Below, piece by piece: positions 21,753 to 29,113 of a DNA stretch of 37,040 nt (positions within the stretch are counted from its first letter, which is position 1; every line of letters begins with the position of its first letter). The DNA comes from Spirochaetota bacterium. GTDB lineage: Bacteria > Spirochaetota > Spirochaetia > Treponematales > UBA12059. The stretch is taken from assembly GCA_003247225.1 (NCBI GenBank), contig QKAK01000153.1, forward strand, positions 1 through 37,040, read 5' to 3'. The translations under genes were made by a program, and so were the position numbers. The notes beneath the pieces were generated by a model. That model worked only from the letters and a program-made list of their open reading frames with translations. It did not search any database and was not told the origin of the DNA.

Positions 21753-22532
21753 ATGAATATCGTAGTTTGCATGAAGCAGGTCCCGGATACCACCGAGGTC
21801 AAGATCGACCCGGTCACCGGTACCCTGATACGCGAGGGCATCCCGAGCATCATCAACCCGGACGACAAGGGCGGCCTAGAGGCCGCGCTCGCGCTGAAGG
21901 ACGAGCTGGGCGCCAAGGTGACGGTACTGTCGATGGGGCCGCCGCAGGCGGACCTGGCGCTGCGCGAGGCGCTCGCGATGGGCGCCGACGAGGCCGTGCT
22001 GCTGTCCGACCGCGCCTTCGGCGGCGCGGACACCTGGGCCACCTCGACGACCATAGCGGCCGCCCTCAGGAAGCTCGGCTTCGACCTGATCGTCTGCGGC
22101 CGCCAGGCCATAGACGGCGACACCGCCCAGGTCGGTCCGCAGATAGCCGAGCACCTCGGCCTCCCGCACGTCAGCTACGTCAGCGAGCTCGAGGCGACGG
22201 AGGGCGCGGTCACGGTAAAGCGGGTCTTCGAGGACGGCTACCAGCGCATCAAGGTCAAGCTGCCCTGCCTGCTGACCGCGCTCAAGGACATGAACAAGCC
22301 GCGCTACATGTCGGTCGCCGGCATCTTCGACGCCTACAAGCGCGAGGTCAAGGTCTGGGGGCTCGCCGACATCGAGGTCGACCAGGACAACATCGGCCTC
22401 AAGGGCTCGCCGACCAGGGTCAAGAAGTCCTTCACGAAGGGCGTCAAGTCGGCCGGCAAGGTCTACGAGGTGGACGCCAAGGAAGGCGCTAGGATCATCG
22501 TCGAGGCGCTCAAGGAGAAGTACGTCATCTAA
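21753..22532 (+). CDS. etfB: Electron transfer flavoprotein beta subunit
   Basis: This 259-aa EtfB begins MNIVVCMKQVPDTTEVKIDP and carries VTVLSMGPPQADLALREALAMGADEAVLLSD and FDLIVCGRQAIDGDTAQVGP, the AMP/FAD-binding signature of the group that pairs with butyryl-CoA dehydrogenase in anaerobes. GGAAGGAA precedes the ATG, 28 bp after bcd. It binds the bifurcating flavin together with EtfA in systems of this type. Confidence 0.96.
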   Translation: MNIVVCMKQVPDTTEVKIDPVTGTLIREGIPSIINPDDKGGLEAALALKDELGAKVTVLSMGPPQADLALREALAMGADEAVLLSDRAFGGADTWATSTTIAAALRKLGFDLIVCGRQAIDGDTAQVGPQIAEHLGLPHVSYVSELEATEGAVTVKRVFEDGYQRIKVKLPCLLTALKDMNKPRYMSVAGIFDAYKREVKVWGLADIEVDQDNIGLKGSPTRVKKSFTKGVKSAGKVYEVDAKEGARIIVEALKEKYVI

Positions 22533-22557
22533 GGCGGCGTACGACAGGAGAAACGCA

Positions 22558-23571
22558 ATGAACATATCCGATTACAAGGGCGTCATGGTCTTCGCCGAGC
22601 AGCGGCGCGGGACGGTCCAGAAGATAGCCTACGAGCTCCTCGGCGTCGGCCGGCGCATAGCCGATACCCTCGAGGAGCCGCTCTTAGCCCTGCTCGTGGG
22701 CCACGGCCTGCCCGACTCGGCCGCCGCCGAGCTGATAGCCCAGGGCGCCGACACGGTCGTCGTCGTGGACGACCCGGCCCTCGAGGTCTACATGACCGAG
22801 CCGTACGCCAAGGCGATGACCGCGGCGATAGAGCGCTACAAGCCGGGCATCGTGTTCACCGGCGCCACGACGATAGGCCGCGACCTCGCGCCGCGCGTGT
22901 CCGCCCGCGTCAGGACCGGCCTGACCGCCGACTGCACCGGCCTCGAGATCGAGGACGGCACCCGGAACCTGCTGATGACGCGGCCCGCCTTCGGCGGCAA
23001 CATCATGGCCACCATCGTCTGCCCGGAGCACCGGCCGCAGATGTCGACGGTGCGCCCCGGCGTGATGCGCCGCCTCGAGCGCGACGATTCCCGGAAGGGA
23101 AGCGTCGAGAAGCTGGCGGTCAAGATCGAGGCTAAGGATAAGAACGTCGAGATCCTCGAGGTGGTCGTCGAGAAGGCGGCCAAGAAGAACATCGAGGAAG
23201 CGAACGTGCTGATCTCCGGCGGCCGCGGCCTGGGGAACCTGGACAACTTCAACAAGCTCCAGGGCGTAGCCGACGAGCTCGGCGGCCTCGTATCGGCGTC
23301 GCGCGCGGTGGTCGACGCCGGCTGGGTCGGGCAGGACAGGCAGGTAGGCCAGACCGGCAAGACGGTGCGGCCCGACGTGTACTTCGCCTGCGGCATCTCC
23401 GGCATGATCCAGCACGTCGCCGGCATGGAGGACTCCGACTTCATCGTCGCCATCAACAAGAACTCGGCGGCGCCGATCTTCGAGTACGCCGACGTCGGAA
23501 TCGTCGCCGACATCAACAAGGTGGTACCGGCCCTCGTCGAGGAGCTCAAGGCCGCCAAGGCCGCTCGCTGA
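22558..23571 (+). CDS. etfA: Electron transfer flavoprotein alpha subunit
   Basis: This 337-aa EtfA has an N-terminal domain with VMVFAEQRRGTVQKIAYELLG and a C-terminal FAD domain: LISGGRGLG, SASRAVVDAGWVGQDRQVGQTGKTV and the ETF-alpha signature YFACGISGMIQHVAGMEDSDFIVAINKN. It is the last gene of the operon and is followed by an intrinsic terminator. It has no ferredoxin domain, unlike some clostridial EtfA, so the electron acceptor must be a separate protein. Confidence 0.96.
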   Translation: MNISDYKGVMVFAEQRRGTVQKIAYELLGVGRRIADTLEEPLLALLVGHGLPDSAAAELIAQGADTVVVVDDPALEVYMTEPYAKAMTAAIERYKPGIVFTGATTIGRDLAPRVSARVRTGLTADCTGLEIEDGTRNLLMTRPAFGGNIMATIVCPEHRPQMSTVRPGVMRRLERDDSRKGSVEKLAVKIEAKDKNVEILEVVVEKAAKKNIEEANVLISGGRGLGNLDNFNKLQGVADELGGLVSASRAVVDAGWVGQDRQVGQTGKTVRPDVYFACGISGMIQHVAGMEDSDFIVAINKNSAAPIFEYADVGIVADINKVVPALVEELKAAKAAR

Positions 23572-23600
23572 CGGGCGAGCTCGAGCCGTCGACCTGACTA

Positions 23601-23629
23601 GGCCGCCCCTACGGGGCGGCCTCTCTATT
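23601..23629 (+). terminator. Terminator of the crt-etfA operon
   Basis: GGCCGCCCC (23601-23609), loop TAC, GGGGCGGCC (23613-23621), then TCTCTATTTG. It is a perfect 9-bp stem with a moderately T-rich tail. Confidence 0.8.
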
Positions 23630-23657
23630 TGTATTCGACCGAAGCGTTCGCGCGCCT

Positions 23658-23663
23658 TATACT
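23658..23663 (+). promoter_or_regulatory. -10 box 6 nt before the histidine-kinase start
   Basis: TATACT ends 6 nt before the ATG at 23670, the same spacing as at 5490 and at dnaX. TTCGAC at 23634-23639 is a weak -35 with an 18-bp spacer. No Shine-Dalgarno was found. Confidence 0.55.
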
Positions 23664-23669
23664 GTGACC

Positions 23670-25373
23670 ATGGACAGACTCGTCGTCGAGCGCGTCGCGT
23701 ATAACTACTCCGTGGTGATCCTGGCGGTGTTCTTCTACTACACCGTCCGCGAGCGCTTCGCGTTCCGCGGGCGCGCGGCGAAGGGCGTTACGCTCGGCCT
23801 GGGTTTCGGCGCCGCCACCGCTATCTCCATCTTCCTCTCGGTGCCGGTGTGGACGGGAGTCCTGCTCGACTCGAAGATGATACTCGGGGCGCTCGCCGGC
23901 TTCTACGGCGGCTGGATAGCCGGCCTGGTAACCGTCGCGATCGCCGGGGCGGCGCGCTTCGCCGTCGGAGGCATGGGCGCGCTAGGCGGGGCCCTCGGCG
24001 TAGCGCTCTGCGTCGCGGTCGGCGCTTGGATGAGGCGACGCTCCTTCTATTCGACCGGGTGGCGTAGGATAGGAACGCTTGCCCTGCTAGGGGCGGCCGC
24101 GTCGGCCATCCAGGTAGCGGTGGCGTTCACGCTGCTGCTCTACGTCGACCTCGCCGAGACCATGCAGGTGATCCGGACGCTGGTAGCGCCGACGGCCCTC
24201 GTCTATACGCCCGCCACGCTGGCCGTCGGCCTTATGTTCGGCCTGTCCGACGATAGGTCCGCCACGAGGGCCGAGCTCGTCGAGGCCAGGAAGCGGCTCG
24301 AGGAGGCGAACGCGACGCTCGAGACGCGGATAGCGGAGCGTACGGCCGAGCTGAGCGCCAGCAACGGCAGCCTGCAGGCGGCTATGGCCGAGCTCGCCGA
24401 GACGCACGCCCGCCTCGCGCTGTCCGAGAAGCTGGCATCGCTCGGCCAGCTCGTCGCGGGGCTAGCCCACGAGCTCAACTCGCCGCTCGGGGCGATCACG
24501 AGCTCGGCCGCCTCGATCGAGGCGGATCTGCGCGAGTGCCCGCAACGGGCCATGACGGCCTACGCGTCGCTCGGCGCCGACGAGGCCGGGGCCTTCGAGC
24601 GTATCCTCGCGCGCGCGTTGTCCAAGGCTCCGGGGAAGCTGGCGGAGGCCGTCAGGCCGGACCGCGAAGCCGCTAAGGCCGCGCTCGGGGCCGGGGCCGA
24701 CGGCGCGACCCTGGAGATCGCGGCCGAGTTCGGCCTGCACGAATCGGGCGACGAGCTGCGCCTGCTCGCGTCGAGCGACCGGGGGCGTAGGGCGATAGCC
24801 GCCATAGGCGAGCTGGCGGCGATGAAGAATTCGTCCGACATCATATCCGTCGCGTCCGACAAGGCCGCGATGACGGTGCGGGCGCTGGGCTCGTACTCGG
24901 GCTCGTCTGTCGGCCGCCCGGCCGCGCCGGTCGATCCAGCCGCCTGCCTAGACGCCGCGGTATCGTTCCTCGAGGACGGCTTCAGGTACGGGGTCGAGCT
25001 GACGCGCGACTACGAGGCCGGGGTCGCGGCCTTGGTAGACGGCGACGGGCTCGTCCAGGTGGCGGTCAACCTGATACGGAACGCTCTCCAGGCGATGGAG
25101 TACAAGGGCTCGTTGCGCCTATCCGTACGGCGCGACGGCGATCGCGTCGTCGCGGCCGTCGCCGATACCGGGCCGGGCATACCCGAGGCCGTCCGCGGCC
25201 GCGTCTTCGAGCCGTTCTTCACCACGAAGGGCACGGGCGAGGGCATCGGGCTCGGCCTGGACGTCTGCAGGGCGATAGTGTCCGCCTACGGCGGCGAGAT
25301 CGATTTCGCTACCGGCCCCGCGGGTACGACGTTCAGGGTCCTGCTCCCGGCCAGCCCGTCCGGGGCCGCCTAG
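23670..25373 (+). CDS. Membrane histidine kinase with 5TM LytS-like sensor
   Basis: This is a 567-aa orphan sensor kinase. Residues about 10-195 hold five or six membrane helices with GALAGFYGGWIAGLVTVAIAGAARFAVGG, resembling the 5TMR-LYT domain of LytS. A coiled coil follows (about 200-250). The H box is AGLAHELNSPLGAI (His about 267) and the ATPase has NLIRNALQ (Asn about 467), DTGPGIP and GIGLGLDVCRAIV. H and N boxes are about 200 residues apart, much more than usual, with a helical insert between. The GTG at 23664 in the ORF track is less likely than the ATG at 23670. No response regulator is adjacent. Confidence 0.85.
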   Translation: MDRLVVERVAYNYSVVILAVFFYYTVRERFAFRGRAAKGVTLGLGFGAATAISIFLSVPVWTGVLLDSKMILGALAGFYGGWIAGLVTVAIAGAARFAVGGMGALGGALGVALCVAVGAWMRRRSFYSTGWRRIGTLALLGAAASAIQVAVAFTLLLYVDLAETMQVIRTLVAPTALVYTPATLAVGLMFGLSDDRSATRAELVEARKRLEEANATLETRIAERTAELSASNGSLQAAMAELAETHARLALSEKLASLGQLVAGLAHELNSPLGAITSSAASIEADLRECPQRAMTAYASLGADEAGAFERILARALSKAPGKLAEAVRPDREAAKAALGAGADGATLEIAAEFGLHESGDELRLLASSDRGRRAIAAIGELAAMKNSSDIISVASDKAAMTVRALGSYSGSSVGRPAAPVDPAACLDAAVSFLEDGFRYGVELTRDYEAGVAALVDGDGLVQVAVNLIRNALQAMEYKGSLRLSVRRDGDRVVAAVADTGPGIPEAVRGRVFEPFFTTKGTGEGIGLGLDVCRAIVSAYGGEIDFATGPAGTTFRVLLPASPSGAA

Positions 25374-25391
25374 CCCGGCCGGGGCTCGGCC

Positions 25392-26666
25392 CTATCGCCA
25401 GGCGAACCAGATGAACAGGCTCGACGCGAGCGTGGTCAGCGCGGTGAACGGGCCGGCCACCGCGAGCCATTCACGAAAGCTCACCGCGGCGCCGCGCTTC
25501 TTGAGCATGCCCACGGCGACGACGTTGGCGGAGGCGCCGAACGGCGTCAGGTTGCCGCCGAGGCACGAGCCCACGAGCAGGCCGAACATGTACAGCTCCG
25601 GCCGCAGGCCCATGCCGGAGGCCAGCTCCGCGGCTACCGGCAGCATCACGATGATGTACGGCACGTTGTCGATGAAGCCCGATAGCGCGACGGATACGAG
25701 CACGATGACCGCGAAGCCGGCCAGCACGCTGTCGCCGACGAGCCTGGCGAGGAAGGCGGAGAGGTCCTCGAGCAGGCCGGTCTCGGACACGGCGCCGACG
25801 ACGACGAAGATGCCGACCAGGAAGAGTATCGTCTCCCAGTCGAGCGACTTGACGAGGCGCCAGGCCTGGGCGCGGCCCTCCTTCATCACGCCGACGTACC
25901 AGGCCAGGCCGACGAGGCCGAGGGCGAAGACGAAGCCGCCCGACAGTATCGAGAAGCCCTCGAACAGGAACGAGATGACGGCGAGGCCGACGACGAGGGC
26001 CGCGAGCAGCAGGGTCGGGAACCACGACTTGACCCGCTCGTCCGGCAGGTCGACCTTGTCGTTCCTCATGCCGCGGTAGAAGAAATAGAAGTACGCCGCG
26101 CCTACGAGCATACCTATCTGCACGGCGAAGAATATGGACGCCTTGCCGTCCTTGAAGAAGAAGTCGTTGAACGAGTACCCGGCGAAGCCGGCGAAGATCA
26201 TCGACGGCGGGTCGCCTACCAGCGTCGCGGTGCCCTGGAGGTTCGACATGACCGCGAGGCCCATCATGAAGCGGCGCGGGTCTACCTTCATCTTATCGCT
26301 GAGCGCCAGCGCGATCGGCGCCATCACGAGCACGGTGGCGACGTTCTCGACGAAGGCCGACAGGAGGCCCGTCATGATCAGGATGAACACGACGCCCCAG
26401 CCCAGGTTCGGCGCCCTGGTGACTATGCCGTCGGCCAGCCGCGACGGCACGCGCGAGTAGATGAATAGGTCGGCTATGACGAGGCTGCCGACGTAGATGA
26501 GCAGCACGTTCCAGTTGATCAGCTCGCCGAAGATCACGGCGGGCGATACGACGCCGAGCGCGGCGACCGCGAGCGCCGCGCCGAGCGTGAACCAGGCCTT
26601 CTTGTGCGGGAAGGCTATCACGAGGCCGTACATGACGACGGCGATGGCGAGTACCAGGTATTTCAT
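25392..26666 (-). CDS. ArsB/NhaD-type ion transporter under riboswitch control
   Basis: This is a 424-aa protein with about 11-12 membrane helices of the ion transporter superfamily (ArsB/NhaD/SLC13-like). Two inverted halves are visible: SAFVENVATVLVMAPIALAL with NLQGTATLVGDPPSMI in the first, and LSGFIDNVPYIIVMLPVAAEL with LGGNLTPFGASANVVAVG in the second. They carry the paired hairpin motifs of this fold. The substrate cannot be read from sequence alone. The yybP-ykoY riboswitch in its leader points to manganese or another divalent cation export, or to a Mn-linked anion (inference). The ATG at 26666 has AAGGAG upstream. The ORF track's extra 25 residues lie in the terminator region. Confidence 0.85.
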   Translation of the reverse strand: MKYLVLAIAVVMYGLVIAFPHKKAWFTLGAALAVAALGVVSPAVIFGELINWNVLLIYVGSLVIADLFIYSRVPSRLADGIVTRAPNLGWGVVFILIMTGLLSAFVENVATVLVMAPIALALSDKMKVDPRRFMMGLAVMSNLQGTATLVGDPPSMIFAGFAGYSFNDFFFKDGKASIFFAVQIGMLVGAAYFYFFYRGMRNDKVDLPDERVKSWFPTLLLAALVVGLAVISFLFEGFSILSGGFVFALGLVGLAWYVGVMKEGRAQAWRLVKSLDWETILFLVGIFVVVGAVSETGLLEDLSAFLARLVGDSVLAGFAVIVLVSVALSGFIDNVPYIIVMLPVAAELASGMGLRPELYMFGLLVGSCLGGNLTPFGASANVVAVGMLKKRGAAVSFREWLAVAGPFTALTTLASSLFIWFAWR

Positions 26667-26700
26667 GCGCGTTTCTCCTTCGCGAGGCGCGGTCGCGCCT

Positions 26701-26751
26701 AAAAAAAAGGCCTTTCGCATGGGTCCGCGTAACGGGCGCATGCGAAAGGTC
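26701..26751 (-). terminator. Riboswitch expression platform: leader terminator
   Basis: On the minus strand GACCTTTCGCATG (26751-26739) pairs with CATGCGAAAGGCC (26721-26709), 13 bp with one G-U, followed by eight T (26708-26701). It lies in the leader of the transporter, before its ribosome-binding site. Its 5' strand contains the 3' half of riboswitch helix P1, so the two structures exclude each other. Confidence 0.9.
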
Positions 26752-26856
26752 TTGTTTCCACCGAAGCCCCCTTAAGGCCGTGGCGGCCGTCCGACCAGGC
26801 TAACCCGTCCTCGGGCGCCGGCTGTTGATCCGGACGATGCAACTACTCCCCTCTCG
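26743..26856 (-). promoter_or_regulatory. yybP-ykoY manganese riboswitch aptamer
   Basis: The leader carries the class signatures in order: GAGAGGGGAGTAG at 26855-26843, ATCAACA in the middle (26830-26824), and AACAAGACCTTTCG near the 3' end (26756-26743). These match GGGGAGUAG, GUCAACA and CAAGACCUUU of the known Mn2+ riboswitch. Helix P1 is CGAGAGG (26856-26850) with CCTTTCG (26749-26743). When Mn2+ stabilises P1, the following terminator cannot form, predicting an ON switch. The class is established; the assignment is by eye. Confidence 0.85.
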
Positions 26857-26867
26857 ATACGCCCGGA

Positions 26868-26896
26868 AGGATACGCGTATCGCGGCTCGAGGTCAA
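26868..26896 (-). promoter_or_regulatory. Promoter of the riboswitch-transporter transcript
   Basis: On the minus strand TTGACC (26896-26891), a 17-bp spacer and TATCCT (26873-26868). Initiation about 7 nt later is just before riboswitch helix P1. Confidence 0.8.
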
Positions 26897-26932
26897 GACG
26901 CGCGGCCGACGGCCCGAGTGCGCCGCGGCCAT

Positions 26933-26961
26933 TTGCCGTATCGGCGAAACCTTACTATAGT
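26933..26961 (+). promoter_or_regulatory. Promoter of the C69 peptidase gene
   Basis: TTGCCG (26933-26938), a 17-bp spacer and TATAGT (26956-26961). The predicted leader is about 15 nt and contains GGAGGGAA before the ATG at 26983. It is divergent from the riboswitch promoter. Confidence 0.75.
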
Positions 26962-26982
26962 TCCGGATATGCGGAGGGAACC

Positions 26983-28197
26983 ATGTGCGATAGCTTCTAT
27001 CTGCCCGCCTCGCGGGGATCGTTCTTCGGCAAGAATTCCGACCGGCGCGCCGCCGAGCCCCAGGCGCTGCGCCTGGTACCCGGGCGCGAGCCGTCGTCGA
27101 CCGTGGCCTTCGGCGGACGGTCGTTCGAGCTTCCGGACGCCGGGCACGCGCTCGCCCTTTCCTGCCCGTGCTGGATGCCGGGCGCGGAGATGGGCCTGAA
27201 CGGCGCGGGCGTGGCGATCGGCAACGAGGCGGTGTTCAGCCGCTTCAAGGCGGCGCCCGACGGCGTCCTGGGCATGGACTTCGTGCGCGCGGCGCTGTCT
27301 TCGTCGTCGAGCGCCCGCGAGGCGCTCGAGGCGCTGATATCGTTGACGGAACGCTACAGCCAGGGCGGCAACGGCGCCTACAAGGGAAGGCTCGTCTATA
27401 ATAACTCCTACCTCGTCGTCGGGCCCGACGGGGCCTACGTCCTCGAGACCGCGGCCAAGCGCTGGGCCTGGAAGGAGGCCTCCGGCCCGACGGCCCTGTC
27501 GAACTCCTATTCCATAACGGACGACTATAAGCGCCTCGACGCCGAGACGCGCAAGGCCATAGCCCCGGTCAACGAGCGGATGGCCTGCCTCGACGAGGCG
27601 GACGCCGGGCGGATCGGCGAGAAGGGATCATGGAAGGCCTACGTCGAGGACCGCTTCATGAGCCGCTTCTCGGCCGGGGACGCGAGGCGCCGCGCGCTCG
27701 GCTCGCTATTGACGGCAGTCGCCGGGACCGGCGACAGGAAGGCGGCGATGGCCGCGCTCAGGGCGCACGCCGCGATAGACCCGGACCGCCCGTCGAGGAC
27801 GCGCAACGTCTGCGACCACGACCGGGACATCATGGGCAACCCGACCACCGGCTCGATGCTGGTCGAGTACCGCGCCGACGCGACCGTGCTGTGGTTCACC
27901 GGGGCCTCGTACGCCTGCGCCAACCTGTTCAAGCCGGTGCTGCTCTCGGGAGGCGAATTCGTCCCGCTGTGGACCGAGTACGATTACCGGGAAGGCTCCG
28001 ACGGCGGGGAGGCTTACTGGAAGGCGAGGCGGGCGGCGACGCGATCGCTATGGAGACGGCCCAGGGCCGGCCATGACGCGGCCCTCGCCGAGGCCCAGTC
28101 GGCCCTATCCGCCGCGGTCGACGACCCCGGACGCGCCAGGGACGGGGCGCCGGCCGTGAACGATATCGTCCGGGACTGGGACGCGCGACCGCTCTGA
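26983..28197 (+). CDS. C69-family dipeptidase, secernin-like
   Basis: This is a 404-aa Ntn-hydrolase of peptidase family C69. Cys2 in MCDSFYLPA is the likely N-terminal nucleophile after removal of Met. Other segments that fit are FFGKNSDR, MGLNGAGVAIGNEAVF, YNNSYLVVGPDGAYVLETAAKRWAWK, SNSYSITDDY and the late CDHDRDIMGNPTTGSML. No signal peptide is present, so it should be cytoplasmic and would cleave dipeptides or other small amides. A secernin-like acyl amidase is possible. It is monocistronic with a strong promoter and GGAGG. Confidence 0.88.
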   Translation: MCDSFYLPASRGSFFGKNSDRRAAEPQALRLVPGREPSSTVAFGGRSFELPDAGHALALSCPCWMPGAEMGLNGAGVAIGNEAVFSRFKAAPDGVLGMDFVRAALSSSSSAREALEALISLTERYSQGGNGAYKGRLVYNNSYLVVGPDGAYVLETAAKRWAWKEASGPTALSNSYSITDDYKRLDAETRKAIAPVNERMACLDEADAGRIGEKGSWKAYVEDRFMSRFSAGDARRRALGSLLTAVAGTGDRKAAMAALRAHAAIDPDRPSRTRNVCDHDRDIMGNPTTGSMLVEYRADATVLWFTGASYACANLFKPVLLSGGEFVPLWTEYDYREGSDGGEAYWKARRAATRSLWRRPRAGHDAALAEAQSALSAAVDDPGRARDGAPAVNDIVRDWDARPL

Positions 28198-28198
28198 G

Positions 28199-29059
28199 TC
28201 AGGCCGCGGGGCCGGGCCGCGGGATCCGCAGCTCCACCGTGGCGCCCGGCTCGTTGCGTAGCGACAGCGCGCCAGAGACCTGGACGGCCAGCGCCTCCAT
28301 CAGCGATATCCCGAGCGACTGGTCGGCGGGCAGCCCGCCGGCCAGTACCTCGGGCGGGAAGCCCGGCCCGTCGTCGCGTACCGCGACCGTGATCGACCCG
28401 TCGACCGACCTAATGGAAACGGACACCGAGACGGGGGCGTCGCCTCTCCGGCCGTACCTCGCCGCGTTCGAGCAGGCCTCGGCCGCCAGGATGCCGAACG
28501 ATACCGCGGCGTCGGCGCTGAGCGGGGTGTCGTCGCCGGATCCGCTCAGGCGCAGCTCTGACGGGATGAACCCGGCCGCGAAGGTCGAGGCCAGGCTCGC
28601 GGCGAAGTCGCCCGCGCGGATCGACGACATGTCGGGCGACGAGTTCAGGAGGTCCTGGGCCAGGGCTATCGAACGGATCTTGCGGTCGAGGTCGGCGATG
28701 CCGCGCTCGTCGATCGGGGTCAGCCTCATCAGGCTGAGGATCACCTGCAGGTTGTTCTTGACCCGATGGTTGATCTCGCGGAGCAGCGTCTCCTTCTCGC
28801 GGAGCCTGTCCCGCGCGTCGAGCTCCCGCTGGGCCGATACCGATACGATCGTCTCGAACTGCCGCTTCGAGAAGAAGAACAGGAGGGCGGTCGTGGCCGC
28901 GACGAAGAAGAGGCCCTTGGCGGTCTGGAAACTGGCCAGGCGGGCGTAGTCCTCGGCGAGCAGCGTTGCCAGCTTGTCGGAGAAGGCTATCCAGAGGAAG
29001 GCTATGGCCGCGTAGATCCCGGCGACCCGCAGGGCGAAATGCCGCGCTCGTGCTTTCAT
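28199..29059 (-). CDS. Membrane HisKA_2-type sensor histidine kinase
   Basis: This is a 286-aa kinase with two N-terminal membrane helices (about 10-28 and 48-65) joined by a short extracytoplasmic loop (about 20 aa). The phosphoacceptor region LLREINHRVKNNLQVILSLMRL is diagnostic of the HisKA_2 family. The ATPase has EACSNAARYG, DDGPGFP and SLGISLMEALA. No response regulator lies beside it. It is third on the minus strand after the macrodomain and AlkX-like genes. A GGAGAG site and a possible own promoter suggest it can be expressed separately. Confidence 0.9.
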   Translation of the reverse strand: MKARARHFALRVAGIYAAIAFLWIAFSDKLATLLAEDYARLASFQTAKGLFFVAATTALLFFFSKRQFETIVSVSAQRELDARDRLREKETLLREINHRVKNNLQVILSLMRLTPIDERGIADLDRKIRSIALAQDLLNSSPDMSSIRAGDFAASLASTFAAGFIPSELRLSGSGDDTPLSADAAVSFGILAAEACSNAARYGRRGDAPVSVSVSIRSVDGSITVAVRDDGPGFPPEVLAGGLPADQSLGISLMEALAVQVSGALSLRNEPGATVELRIPRPGPAA

Positions 29060-29078
29060 CTATCTCTCCGTACCGTCC

Positions 29079-29113
29079 ACTATATCGATAAACGCTCGTC
29101 CCGGGTTTGTCAA
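29079..29113 (-). promoter_or_regulatory. Possible promoter of the HisKA_2 kinase gene
   Basis: On the minus strand TTGACA (29113-29108) contains the TGA stop of the upstream gene. TATCGA follows with a 17-bp spacer, and TATAGT (29084-29079) lies further down. Neither pair is ideal. Confidence 0.4.

Noticed and set aside
20861-22123. 420-aa minus-strand ORF opposite bcd/etfB
   Set aside because: Overlaps two certain genes and crosses their junction. Composition is typical of a GC-rich shadow frame.
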